Part shown: in pieces, positions 10,555 through 23,069 of the stretch | Layout of the letters: the number at the start of each line of letters is the position of its first letter | How positions within the stretch are numbered: position 1 is the first letter of the stretch | Source: Ophioceras dolichostomum | Lineage: Eukaryota; Ascomycota; Sordariomycetes; Magnaporthales; Ophioceraceae | Assembly: GCA_003049485.1 (NCBI GenBank) | Contig: PYST01000054.1 | Span: 91,578 to 155,577, forward strand | Reading direction: 5' to 3' | Length of the DNA: 64,000 bases | Program-made: the position numbers and the translations under genes | Notes under the pieces: generated by a model | The model's input: the letters and a program-made list of their open reading frames with translations, nothing else | Databases searched by the model: none | Told to the model about the DNA's origin: nothing

Positions 10555-13500
10555 CTACATCTTCCTCGCGAGGCTCTCGTCCCGGCGCTGGCGCCGCTGC
10601 TCGCCCGGCGAGTCCTCCTCCGCCTGCGTCGAGTGCGCTTTCGTTCCCGCTCCGCCACCACCACCCAGCAGATGAGGCAAGGCGGCGGCGCCTCCCTGGC
10701 CGCCAGGAACGGCTGGGACTGGCCGCGGCGGGGGCGTGATGAAGTCAGGTGGTTGGACGGTCGGGGCGATAGATCCCGTGGCGGGTAGGGTGGGCAGAAG
10801 AGGAGGCAGAGTAGGCAGAGCAGGCAGGGGAGGCAGGGCGGGCAGGGCGGGCAACGGGCGGCTGATTTGCTCTTTCTTGACGCCCATGCGGCGGTGCTTT
10901 TCTGGCTGCGGCTGCTGCTCCTTTGCCTCCTTCGTATGCTTTTTCTGCAGATTCTGCAACATCTGCCGCAGGTCCTGTTCCTGCTCTTCCTGGGTCTCCT
11001 TAGGGTTTCGAAGGTTCGGAAGCGACAGCTTCGGTCGAACAGGAGGCTGACGTCCAAGAGATCCGAAAAATCCGCGCGTCGTCTTGGTAGTTCCAGTTCT
11101 GGACGCTTGTCCTCGTCCATGTCCTCCTCCAGCTTGGTCATCGCAGGTGGTGCTGCGGTGGAGCCAAGTCCGATGTTGGTGCTGCTTCGCGGGCGGGTGA
11201 GGAGTGGTGGTAGAGTCCTTCTCTTTCTTCTTCCCCTTCTCCTTCTCTGGCGGCGGAGTGGCGATCGACGGAGCTGGCGCTTCAAGCGTCGAGGAGTACC
11301 TGATCCCGATCGGGGTCGTTTTCGGCAGACGCATGCTTGCAAATCGAGAGGCGCCCGACGGCTTCTCTGATGTCGTGTCTCTGTTGGCAGCCGCACTGGC
11401 CGCGCGCGGCGGCTGTTGTCGGTGCTGTGGCTGCATCTGAGAGCTGCTGCCGCCCTTGCCCTTGGCGGCGGGTCCTCCTGCTCCGCTGCTGCTGCTGGCG
11501 TTCCTCTTCGAGTAGGTGTCTCCAGATATCTTGGTGCGGAAAGCGCCCTTAAGCTTGGACAAGAATCTCATTGTCTTGCCCTTCTCCTTCTCGTTGACCC
11601 TTCCCTCTCCTTGCTCGGTCGGGCTCTGTTTGGGCACCACAGGGAGGAGGCCTGGGCGAGCGAACGACATCTTCACTCCGTAGGTGGGCTCGGAGTCATC
11701 ATTCAGTCGCTGATGCGCGATGTCTAGCTGGCTCTCTTGGTGACCATGCCGCAGGAGCGGCTTCGACTGCTGGTTCTTCTTGGCCTGCACTGACGTGTGT
11801 ATCGTCGGCTCGTCGTCCTGCAGCAGATGGAAGTTATCCTGTTTGAGTGGCAGATTCATCCGCCGTGGCTGAGGGGAGACGTAGTCGACGGTGACTCCGT
11901 CTCGGACTTGGTCGAGCATCATCTCTGCACGCTGCGCTCCGCTCATGTGAGAGCTTGCCGTCAGGTCGGGGTGGCACGTGTAGCCTTCCTCCTCGGCCGC
12001 GGCTGAGCCCATTTGCCCAGAGAACAGCCTGAGGTTCCCGGCGGTGCGGAACCGGGAGAGTGGTGAGGCTCCAGCACTGAACGATCTGCCCTTGGCGGTG
12101 ATGTCGGCCAATCGATCAGGCGAGGAGACGGAGCTTGGCAGCATCAGGCTCTTTTTGCTGCTACTCGGCTGGTCGGCACGCTCGGGAGTCATATACGGCG
12201 TCTGGATCCTGACCACCCTCCGCTGCTTCTTGATGTCGGAGGTCTCGGCGGGAGGGGATGAGCCTCGCTCGAACGATCTCGTCACCGGCTCTTCCAGGAA
12301 TCGAGCCGGGCTCGGCGGCAGCGACGAGTAGTCGGCCGAGGTCAGAGGCTGCTGCTGCTGGTGCTGCTCCTTGGTATCAGCTGGCGTGCCGAACAGCGCA
12401 CTCTGGCGCACCGAAGACCGTGCATCGTACCGATCCAAGCTATAGATCGATGACGTTGGGCGAGGGCGGTGGATGGTTGGCTGCCTCTCAGGGAGGCTCT
12501 TCCGCTTTTCCTCGTCCTGCCAGTGCTCCTGGCCGCTTTCGTCGTCGTCGCTCTCCCCGCCCATCACCGCCGATGGGATCGGGCTCAGTCTCGCATTGAA
12601 CGAGGGCCGACGGCCCTGAGGAGTGTCGGCCGTTGGCGAGGGGATCAGTCTCGCCTTGTCCAGCTGCATGGCTCTGCCCGGAGCACTGCCGGGGAGCGGC
12701 AGCGGGGACGGCAGCGGTGGAACCGGGGGCACAGGCGCTTCCTAAGCGACCTGGGCGACCGCCGATCGCCGCGCCGGCTGCGGCCGCAGCGTTCCGACTC
12801 CGACTCCGACAAGAGAACGCACCGACATGGCGCTCGGCGGCCTCGGGTCCGGCCGCGGGTTGGTGAAGGTCTCCGGAGCCAGAAGCTCCAGGTCTTGGTC
12901 CCGCTGGTGCTGGGCGGCCTTCTCCAACTGCTCCCGCCGGACGCTCTCGGCGTCCAGAGACGGGCGGCGCGCCTCCGGGTTCTCGAACAGGCCTCGCACC
13001 GACCTGTCGTCCCGGGAGACGCCCCGGACGCGCGACGGGATCCCACCACCGCATCCCGGGCGCAGAAAAAGTTCCGACGGCATCTTATGCACCGCCTTGC
13101 CCCCCTTCCTTGACACCGTTCCGTGGGGCGGGGCCGTCCCCGTGCTCCGGACGCTGGCAGCGTCCGCGGCGAGCGCCTTCTGCCGCCTGAAGAGCGGGTG
13201 GATGTGAGTCTGGGCCGGGGCTGCCGGGTCGCTCTCCGTCGGCGAGGCGGTGTCCACCAAGGCCGGAACATCGGCGCCTGTCTCCTTGTCCAATCCCGGC
13301 CACATACCGGACTGTGGCTGGTGGGGTGGGGATCCGCCGCTTTGATGATGGGCCGACGATGTCGGCTCCGAGAACGACGCGCGCCGAGACGCAGGCGCCG
13401 CCGCAGGCAGAGGGAACCGGTTCTTCAGGGCCCGGGTGCCCTCGTCCAGACGCTCCTCCAGCTCGAGGTATCCTGGCGACTCCGCGTCAGGAGAGCCGAG

Positions 13501-14504
13501 GAGCTGGCGGCGGATGAACGCCCAGGATCCCAGGCCCGCGATCGCCAGCAGACGCGTCACTAGCGTGTCTCTGTCGTCGCGGCCGAAGGGCCGGGTGTCC
13601 ATCAGCTGGATGTACACCATGCTCCTCAGGTCCCCAACCAGGGAGTCGGAGACGCCGGCCGGGTACTTGGCGAACGGCGGGAGGAGGGAGTTGAGGACCG
13701 CCAGGGTCTTCAGGCAACGGTCGTTGTCGTTGCGGCCGACATACATCTGGTTGGCGAGGATCTGTGAAAATCGAGGTTAGCAAAGAAGACTGATTGACTG
13801 AAAGACTGACTGACTGACACGGGATCCAGGAAGGCGCCAACAGCTAGCAATGCTGTAGTAGCCAGGCGAGGAAGGGATGGGACTGTGAGACTGGGGAACT
13901 TACGTAGATCCTGAAGCCTAGGAAGATGGAGCGGTACGCGCTGCGAGCGAGGTCGTCCAACTCGAAGATGGCCTGGAGTGCCTTTGCCTCGTCGTCACCC
14001 ATGTCTCCCGCATCAGGCGAGTGCTTAGTCCTGAGAGAGAGTCGGCTCTGGGTCACGGCTTCGACTTGAATTTTGCGCCACATCTCCATATTGGCAAGAA
14101 GATCTAGCCCGATGAGCCCCTGATAAAGGTCCCTGAAGCACTCCTCGGCGAGTGGAAACGTGCTCAGTAGGGTCTCGCGGACATTCGGTGGCGTCTTTAT
14201 CGGAGCTGAGAACGAACGCCGTCGCTCTATGGCGTCGTTCACTGCGTCTTTGACGGCATCGGAGCTGTCGAACTCGGCTATCCGGGCTCGGGCCTCGGAG
14301 GTGGTTATTGGCGTTCCATGGTCTTTTAGGAGCGGATCTAGGAGCACCAAGACGGATGGGGAGCGCCAGAAGTCATAGAAGAGTTGGGCGGATCGATCCC
14401 GTCCTGCAGCAGAAAATTGATCTGGAGTGTCAGTGTCCGTTATCCGGCTATATGTGGGAGTCACTAAGGTCAGACTTACTGATTTCTGTCAGAGGCTCTT
14501 GCAT
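10555..14504 (-). CDS. Conserved-looking fungal protein of unknown function, four exons
   Basis: I do not recognise the family. The model is 14480-14504, 13904-14403, 12823-13761 and 10555-12741 (1216 aa). Introns: 76 nt (donor GTAAGT, CTGAC branch, CAG), 142 nt (GTAAGT ... CAG) and 81 nt (GTGCGT ... TTAG). The short first exon (MQEPLTEI) splices in phase to RRDRSAQLFYDFW. Residues 1 to about 290 look globular and helical, with conserved-type stretches (SPSVLVLLDPLL; DLYQGLIGLDLLANMEMW; MVYIQLMDTRPFG). The rest is low complexity: Ser/Pro-rich, a basic QNLQKKHTKEAKEQ coil near the end, then Pro/Leu repeats. The third intron carries a stop: without its removal the protein ends at 514 aa. No catalytic motif is visible. 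Confidence 0.7.
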
Positions 14505-15711
14505 TGCGATGTCTCTGGGAATTCAATGAATGCCGGATAAAGGCATCGACAGATCGAGATGAACAGAGGTGACGAGGAGCGAGAAAGTTGCTGGCTGTGC
14601 AGTCTACGTGACTGTGAGTGAGACAGCTTTGTCGTGTCGAGAGCACAGAATTGGTCGAGTACTCTTGCACGCAAGGACGAGGAAGCTTCGTCAAGCAAAC
14701 TTGTCGGTCTCGGTTGTGGATGGTATCCCGGAGTGATGCAGGTGGGTGAACTGATGAAAGGACGAAGGTGACCTGGGCTGCTTCTAGAGTAACGAACAGC
14801 GTCTCGGAAGTCACCAAATGCCTCCTATATCCAGCTTTCTGGGCAGCAGTGCGTGAGGTGACTGTTCAAACAGGCTGGCAGCGGCCTCGAAAAGGATACT
14901 GGGGTGAGAAGAAGAAAAGGGCAAAGAAGGTCGTCGAAGTGTAACGGGGAGCGGCTCGAATGACGGTGTGATCAAGATTGAAATTTGAAATCAAATTCGA
15001 ATTCCGCGAAGATAGCTTGTCCCTGAATCACCGCGCTGGAGAGAAAAGAGCACCCCTGCGGTAGCAGTATCACTCTGATGAAGACTCGGGAGCGATGTTT
15101 GTGCTGGTGACGAGGTTGAAAATGAGCAAAGGAACCGGAGCGGCGGAAGGTTGGTCGGTTGGTTAGGCAAGGCTACCGCGGAAATAATTGAGCTCATGTA
15201 ACGAGTTTTTATTGAATCTATTGTTTTTTGTGCGGTGTCGCCCCGCGTCAAGCTTCGTCAAGCTTGCCGTCGTCGTCCAGCGCCAGCCAAGCCAGTGGAG
15301 GAGACAACCACGCTTTGGGGAATCCACCGCTTTGACAGGGACACCGTCAACTCTAAGAAACCGAGGAGACATATTCTACTTCATACAAAGATCTACTCGC
15401 TTATAAATAGAGCCAGAGCTCTTAACTACTCGATTTCTTTCGGAGTGAACTCACCGAGGTCAAAGCCAGGGGAGAGAGAAGACTGTGGCTCAACATGCGC
15501 CACGTCCTGACGGGAGGTTGTTGGTCAGCCACAGGTGGCACGTGGCGCCGTTAGCTCACCCCTGTAAGTTGATGCCACATTTGTTGGCTTGGCTTTTTCC
15601 CTGTTTTGTTGTTTTGTTTGGGGGCTGAAATTGAGAATTGAGTCCTGTTTTGCAACAACACTCTTTCACGACCCCTGAGAATTATTATGCAATAACGTCA
15701 GGGGAGTTGCG
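14505..15711. other. Divergent intergenic region
   Basis: About 1.2 kb between the minus-strand unknown gene and the plus-strand AAA+ gene, so it should contain both promoters. No ORF in it has a recognisable domain. Confidence 0.5.
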
Positions 15712-18089
15712 TTGCGTTCTCATACGCTTCTGTGGCGAAGGATGTTGCAGCAGCGGAGCTTCCGGCTAGGCTGGGAAAGCGCTGCGCGATTCCAGCCTTC
15801 ACTCTGCTGCAGGCCAGAAGCTGCACACCACGGTAATAAAGCTTCTCTGGAAGCAACAGCCACTTGCGTAACACTGCACAACCTGAAGCTGCCGTTGTTG
15901 TCACAGCCGCCACATACCGCGAGAAGGAGGAGAACTCACGGTAACCTAAAGGCAACACGGTTGCGGGGCCGCAGCAACATACACGAGGGGCGCTACGAGG
16001 AACCGTTGGGCACAACCAGCCGGCGCGGTGAGCCCCGAACACGCCCACGTTGCCGTGTGTCGGCGGGGGTGGTGCCGGGATCACAACCAACAACAGGCCA
16101 CCGAACAGTCCATTCTCTGTCAGTGGTGAATCATAGTCGGACCGTGCGTTGCCCAGTTCAGGTTCCAGATCAGGCTGCAGGCGCTCGCTTACTCACCGGG
16201 CGGGCAGTGGGCCACGGATATGTCGGCAACTTGGCGCGGCCGAGCCTCACGGGCCTGTGTCGGTCACCACAGCCGTTAGGGCTTCAACTCCCTCGGCGAC
16301 ACTATTCAAGCCAACAGCAAGGTCCCACGACTGGCCCTAACCCTCAACAGCAGCACCACCATCACCATCATGGCAACGGCCAAGGTGAGACGCCGCCGTC
16401 TCTGGGGGCGCGGATGCTCGAGTCGGCAGCGACGTCGTTCGCCTCGATTCTCGTTCTAGCGGCTGGGTTCAGCATTGCCGCGTTCGCCTACCACAAGTCG
16501 TACAAGCGCATCGTGCTGGCGAAGATGGAGAACGCCTTCAAACCAGGCGATCCGGTCCTCGAGCTCGCGGCGATGGGCAAGGGCATGCCAGGCCCTTTCC
16601 ACCCCAAGTCCGGAAAGGGGGGCAGCGAGGACGAGTGGTGGATTCCGCGGCCAGAGCAGGAAACCGTGGACAAGATCGTGTCCGGGCTCCTGACGGGGCA
16701 CTACTACCTGTTGTTGGGCGAGAAGGGCACGGGCAAGAGCAGCATGCTGCTCGAGGCCATGCGCAAGATCGACGGGGAGGGCGTGGCCATGTTCGAGGCC
16801 CACGCCGACCTCGAGATCTTCCGCATCCGCCTCGGCAAGGCGCTCGACTACGAGTTCCACGAGGACTACATCGGCGGCTACTTCAGCGAGCGCGGGCCGC
16901 GCGACACGACCGCGCTGCTCGACATCGAGCGCGCCCTCAACAAGCTCGAGAAGGTGGCGCTGAAGCGGCGCCAGAAGTCGCCCGGCCGCCCCCTGATCCT
17001 CATCATCAACCAGATGCACCTGGTGCGCGACGACGAGGACGGCAAGGACCTGTTCGAGCTGCTCCAGCAGCGCGCCGAGCAGTGGGCCGCCGCGAACCTG
17101 GTGACCATGGTTTTCAACAGCGACGACTACTGGGTGTACGAGCGCTTCAAGCAGCTGGCCACGCGCCTCGAGGTGCTGAGCGTCACGGACCTGCCTAAGA
17201 GCCTGGCCACCGACGCGCTCAAGCGGTACCGCCAACGGTACTTCCGCGAGGTCGTCCCGGACGCCCTGGCGGAGGCGGTCTACGACACGGTCGGCGGCCG
17301 GCTCTCGTTCCTGAACCGGGTGGCAAAGAGCGACGAGATGCTGGCCACCTGCAAGAAGATCGTCGAGATGGAGAAGACTTGGTTCTTGAACCAGTGCTGG
17401 ATCCTGGGCGCTGAGATGGACGACGACGTGATGGACCAACAGAAGTGGGCTGTAAGTTCTACCTACCTAATGTCTTTCACCTAAACCCCCCAACTCCCAA
17501 CCCTCCTTCTTATGCTACCTATCCCAACATGTCCTCTCTCTTGCTGACAAGCATTCCCAACACCTCCGCCAAACAACAACAATAATAGGCCGCAGCAATG
17601 GTCCTCGTCCTCGGCCTCGTCGACAAGGAGCCCGAGATGGACCAGACCTACGACCCGATCGAGGGCCACGTCCTGCCGTCCTTCGCCCTTCACGAGGCGC
17701 AGGAGCTCATGACGCGCGCCGACTTCGTGCGCGCCATGGACCGGCTCAACCTGTTCACCATCACCAGCAGCGCGCAGGTGCGGGCCTCCTCGGTGCCGAT
17801 GCACATCGCCTTCCGCCAGATCTGCGCCCAGGACCGGTTCCGGTCGCACCTGGAGGCCACGATCCAGCGCATCTCCGACATCGAGAGCCTGGGGCGCACG
17901 AGGGAGATCGTGGCGAAGGACCTGGTGCTGGGCGGGAGGTACGAGATCGAGGCTGGCGTTTCTGGGGGCGGTGGAGGGTTTTTTGGAGGTGGTGGTGGGA
18001 AGAAGAAGGTTGTTGTCAGGTTAGTTGAGGAGGAGAAGGACGATAAGGACGAGAAGGAGGATGATCGGAAGGAGAAGGGAAAGGAGTAA
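15712..18089 (+). CDS. Mitochondrial-type AAA+ ATPase with C-terminal winged-helix domain
   Basis: Exons 15712-17451 and 17589-18089 flank a 137-nt phase-0 intron (GTAAGT ... TAG) and give 746 aa. The N-terminus is Arg-rich and lacks acids, fitting a mitochondrial presequence, and reaches a RRHYSSQQQ stretch; start 15742 (MLQQRSF) is equally possible. A membrane segment lies at about 239-262 (FASILVLAAGFSIAAFAYH). Walker A GEKGTGKS is at about 336-343. The expected Walker B acids are replaced in LILIINQMH. The segment after the intron (VLPSFALHEAQELMTRADFVRAM) resembles the winged-helix domain of the fungal AAA family. It probably acts at the mitochondrial inner membrane. The C-terminus is a Gly-rich then Lys/Glu/Asp-rich tail. 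Confidence 0.8.
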
Positions 18090-21000
18090 CGGTTGGTCAT
18101 GAGCATGGTTGATGATGCGATGCTCTGAGAATATGAGCTGGGGTTGCGGCGCTGGCAGGCCTCCCGCCGTCTGCACATACACGGCCAGGCTGTTTTCACG
18201 TCTTGCATTCTATTTCCTTTGTTTTTGCGTTTTGTCTTTGCATCTTTTCGGGATAGCATGTACGTGTAAGATAGTGTGTATGCTACTAGAGATAGACCAC
18301 GCGCTCGTCAACGCCGATTCCTTTGTCTTTCCCATCTCATTGGGGGGTGTCTCTTTATCGACTCCGTCGCTGTATATTTCCAGCCTCCTCCTCTTCCTGT
18401 CCTGCCCCTCACAACCAGTCTGCCTGAAGCCAGATGTATGCACGTCTGTTGAGCCAGCCATCCGCCCCTGTAAGGGGACGCTTGCGCGTCATGGGCGTCG
18501 TCCATGATAACAAGCGCCGCCGCGAATCCCCCGAGAAAACGAGTCGAACCGCAAGCTCGCCGGTGGTGGCAATGTATCGACGATCTCTTGTCTGTTGACT
18601 GGGATGTTGATGACTCCATCACTTTCCCTGCAAAGATTTGCAAGCTCACGAGCCGGCCAGCGATCGAGATGTGTAACGGTAAACAACCTAGTCCGCTGCA
18701 GCCTCGTCACATCACATCGGCTCGGCACCGATGGCTGGAGCCGGAGAAAGGGGCACCCTGGTATCGGAACCGTGATGTGTGCGTTGGCGCGGTGACATGC
18801 CGTGAACATCCCTGGATAGCTATTGTCGATCAACTTGTTCCCCTTAGCCTGCCTCCGATTTGTGATCTACGTAGTAGTCTCACAGCATACCTCACTCAAC
18901 TAATGCCAACCCCAGTCAGAAGCACGACGCTCAGCAGCTCTCAACATCTCAGATGTTTCCGAGGCTCTCCTTTCTCCCTGCCTGCAGTCCAAAACACGCT
19001 ACATTCGACGGCGCTCAAATCTAGCGGTGATGAACGTTTCTGACACGCCACCACCACTTCGTCAGACTTCCCTACCCACCCACTCGACGCCAGAATCCTG
19101 CTAGGGGAGACTCTCTCACGTCAGTTTACGTCACGCTCTTCATCACGCGGTCTCGTGGTGCTCAAACCCGATTCCTTCGGGGCTGAGAGCAGCGAACAGA
19201 CTGGCGCCGCCGTTTGGCTCAGCCAGCGAGCCCAGCTGACCGACTTTCTCACAAACGGCCCGGCTAGGGGCGAGGACGGTGGGTAAGGACGGAGGTCACT
19301 TGCGAGACAAGTGCGAAAGTTTAAAAAGTGAGAGATGAGTCCGGTCGAAACAATTGGTAAGGGGGGGCGTGTGCGAGCTGTGCTTGAGTTAGTGGTTTAG
19401 GTTAAATAAACCCGTGAATAGCGTCGGCGCTATTTTAGCCCTTGCGTGTGTGTGAGATGGGTTCGGTGTGCAAGTAAACGAGATCCGGCCCGAGAACGAG
19501 AGAGAGATGGACAAGGGGAGGTCGGGAGACTGTGCGCCTCCCTCAACTCAAATCAGCGGGTCGGTCGGTCATGCAAGTCGTTCAGACCTCGGGCTTGCTC
19601 TTTGCCTCCCTTACGTCGTCGGTCAGCGATGAGATGCCCATCCCATTCGCCCAATAGCGACAAGAGTTAAGGGGGGTATCGAGGGATGTTTCGAGATCAT
19701 CACATGTGGATAATAGATCACTCCCGTTCCGTCGGAAGGACGGACGCGGGATCTGATAACGTAACTTTTTGGTGTTGTCGGGAGTCGGGACGAAGGAGGA
19801 GAGGAACTTGGAAGACAGGCATCCGTCGTCCATTTTAGCTCGATTTTCGAAAAAGAAGTCTTTTTATGTAGCACGACCAAGTTTCTTTGGGACGCAGGGA
19901 GAGAAAGGGAAAAAAGACAAAACCGCCAATTTTGTCTACATTCGGTGCGACACGACGACAACATGATTGATGTGATACGGCCCTTCCTCACCTTGCACAG
20001 GAAGAAGGGAAACCAGCCGGCTGGAATCCGTCGCCGGTGCGCTAGTTGTAGTGATAGACTAAGGTAGGTGGGTACGTGCGGTCTAGTATCTATCTGCCCA
20101 GAGAGGTTCTCACCGTCATCACATCCGCATGACAGCAGCACACGAATGGGAATGACGTCGGTCTCAACTCGGTTGGAAGTCAACCAGACTTGCCTGCTCC
20201 GACGGTTGGACATGGACGGAAGACGGAGAGCGTCAGAGAGAGAGAGAGAGAGAGACCGTCAAGGCGTGCATGCTGCCGCGCCATTCTCCTGTGAAGCAAG
20301 GGATATCCTCGCTTCCGCTGCCCCGTCCCGCCCCGCCCCGCGAGGCCGGAGGACCTCAGAGCAGCCAGCCAGCCAGCAGGCAGGATATGCCGTAGGATGT
20401 TGCCGGCGGTGTGTGTATCGCGAGGTGTGTCTGTCTGTCTGTGTTCTGTCTGTGTGTGTCGGTTATGCACAGTCAGCCAGCCCAGCCAGCCCGCCCAGGT
20501 CTGAGAATCAGGATTGGGTTCCCAACACTACAAGAATCTGTTGTGCCAGATGTTGTCGTTGGCTTGTCTTGTCTTGTTTTGTGTACCCGGTGTGCGCGTG
20601 CGTGCGTACATGCGGCTGTGAACCGCAAAGAGATAAGGAGGAGAGAGAGAGAGACAGACGGGGAGGGGGGGGGGACGGATGACGTTGAAGGTCCTCAGTG
20701 GTTGAGCGTGTAATCACCGAGACAAAGAGGGAAAGAAATAAGAGAGGTGGAAAGGAAACGACGGGAGGAAGGGCTCTGTACGGATTGTCTCACCTTCCCC
20801 TATTTTTTTCTTTTTTTCTTTCGGGTGTGCGTGGAAGAATTGAGGGGCTCGCACAGCAGCAATTGTGCAACGGCGGGGTGACGTTTGGAGGCAACAAGAA
20901 AACGATCCAGGATACAGGATGCCGCCAGCACTCGCTGGCTGTCAGCAGCTGGAGAAGAGAGGAAGCACGAACAAACGACTGGTAGTTCACCGTAACCGGC

Positions 21001-23000
21001 CGGGCCACGAGGGCTCAACATGTTGATAGGAAGCCGAGCCAAGACCCGGCGCCCAGGATGTGGTCGGCAATGGAGTAGGAGAGATACACCTGGCTTGGCG
21101 AGACGCCGGTCCGGAGGGGGAAAAAAGGATTCGACTGCCGGCGGCGGTCTCCTGCAATGAATGAATACCGAGGAGCTCCACGGCGAATGGGAGGTCTTGG
21201 CTGTCTAGTTGCTCCAATGCAAGCAGAGCCAACAGAGCCAGCCTTCGCTTGTATGTAATATCTCATAGCGAAGCACTTACTGGTTGGTTGATGGATGGGA
21301 GTGGGTGGTGAGGCGAGCAGGTTACCAGTTGACCGCTGATGGGATGCCAATGCCTGCCCAGACGAGCCTGGATGCCTGCTTTCTGATGGAGGAAAGCATT
21401 CGTAGGAGACGGCACCTGCTGGAGGAGAAGGAAATCCACCACCACCAATCGCACTTCGTCGAACGCAAGCATTGAGTCGAATCACCTTAGCTGGTAGGTA
21501 CCTCGAGATACCTTCGTTCAAACCCCGGCTTTAATGGATGGGTGGAGGAGGGGTTTTCCAGGAAGGCAGAGGCTCAATAAAACTAGCCCCAGAACATCCT
21601 AGCGGGGGTTTGAGTTGCGTTATCCTATCCCAGCAAGCCAGCAGGGGGGGTGCGTGTGGTGTGGGCTGTGGAGTCGTGGACACCCCCAGCTTTGATTCGA
21701 CGACTTTCCTGTTTGGGTAAACCGAAGGAGAGATGCGACCATCTCATCACCTCCAGCATCAATTTTTTTTTTTCCGTCTTCTTCCCCAGCTTGTCTCGAT
21801 CCCCTCCATCGAAGGGTGGTGGTGCGTGCGTGCACCCATCCGTCTATCCTCCAGTCCGTCTTCCGCCAGTTAGAAAATACCAGTCTCCCACATCACGATA
21901 TTGTGCACATCTCTTCCTGCAGCCAGTCAAAAGGAGCGCAAAAGCTGGACGCAAATGAGTGGCGTGCATTTCACGGACTTTCAGTGCGACCGCGATCGCT
22001 GCCCGCATTGGCGTTGGCAGCTTGAGAATTTCCGAGGTGCAACACACGGGGCGAGTCACTCTGGGCTCTGGAGTTTTCTTCCCCCCCACCACCTAAAGTC
22101 GACTAGTCCAGCTAGCCCCAATCAATTCCATTGAAGTTTTGCGGGGCTATTTTAATTGCCTGCAATTGGCTCAGAAGCAGGAAGCAGGAAGCAGCTGCAC
22201 TGGACTGGAGCCATCTATCCCGCGTCCCCTTCTGTTTCCTTTCCACTCGCGCCATCATTCGTTCCCACCCGCTCCTTCGAAAAGCTGAGAAGGACGGGAA
22301 AAGGAAGGATTTGAAGCAATGGATGGATGACGAGTGAGAAAAAAAAAGGGACCCTTCCGTTGGCATTCAATGGCTCGGGACCCCCACGCCGCGATATGCA
22401 AGAAGCTCCATCAATGTCCCTGTGTCTCATCAAAAGGTCTGTTCTATCAGTACGTATCGGTATGCAGGATCAATTACTCTCAGTGTCTTGCCCTCCTCCC
22501 CTCCTCCTCCCCTCCTCGCATGTGCTCTCGGGGAAATCGCCTGAATTATACCCCGTCGGTTGCTGCACTCGAACTGGACCCAGACATGCCAGCCACCAAC
22601 CATCCATCTGACCCACCCGCTTTCTTCCTTGCTCTCATCATATGTACGTTTTTGCCCAGTACCTTCCTGTCGAATACAACAGCCGTGCGTCGTGCCATGC
22701 CATGCATGGGGGCGGCGGCGGTCTTGGATTTCCTCACTTATCAGAAGTGATGTCGGCTCGGACTGGACTCGGGAGCACCTGTCAGGTCTTCCGCCCTCCG
22801 GCCCCCTCTCGCTGGTAGCCGCTCCCCCTTTCCCCCTCGACCTGTCCCTGAATAGTTATTAGAATCAAATGTGCAGGTGTGCGTATCATGGCAGACCGTT
22901 GCAGCATTGACCGATGAGCTCAATCGCTTTTGGCCGTTCGCTGTGGATGCTGCTGCTCCTCTCCCCTTTTCAGGGGCCCCAGCGTCCGACCTGTTAACCT

Positions 23001-23069
23001 GGAGCAGGGAGGGATGGAGGGATGGAGGGATGGAGGGGTGGAGGGGAGGAAGGCAGGGAAGGGAGGAGA
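23001..23069 (+). repeat. 8-bp purine repeat (GGGATGGA)n
   Basis: Three to four near-perfect GGGATGGA units followed by GGGGTGGA and GGGGAGGAAGG variants, all purine apart from single T residues. Confidence 0.85.

Noticed and set aside
12742..12744. Programmed stop-codon readthrough at the TAG
   Set aside because: The context TAG-GAA is not the fungal UGA-CUA readthrough signal; an in-frame intron explains it more simply, though not proven.
16456..17439. 327-codon minus-strand frame opposite the AAA+ gene
   Set aside because: Shadow of a GC-rich coding strand; the plus strand holds the P-loop and spliced ATPase.
18530..18560. tRNA-like B box (GGTTCGACTCG on minus)
   Set aside because: No T-stem pairing, no acceptor or anticodon arm.
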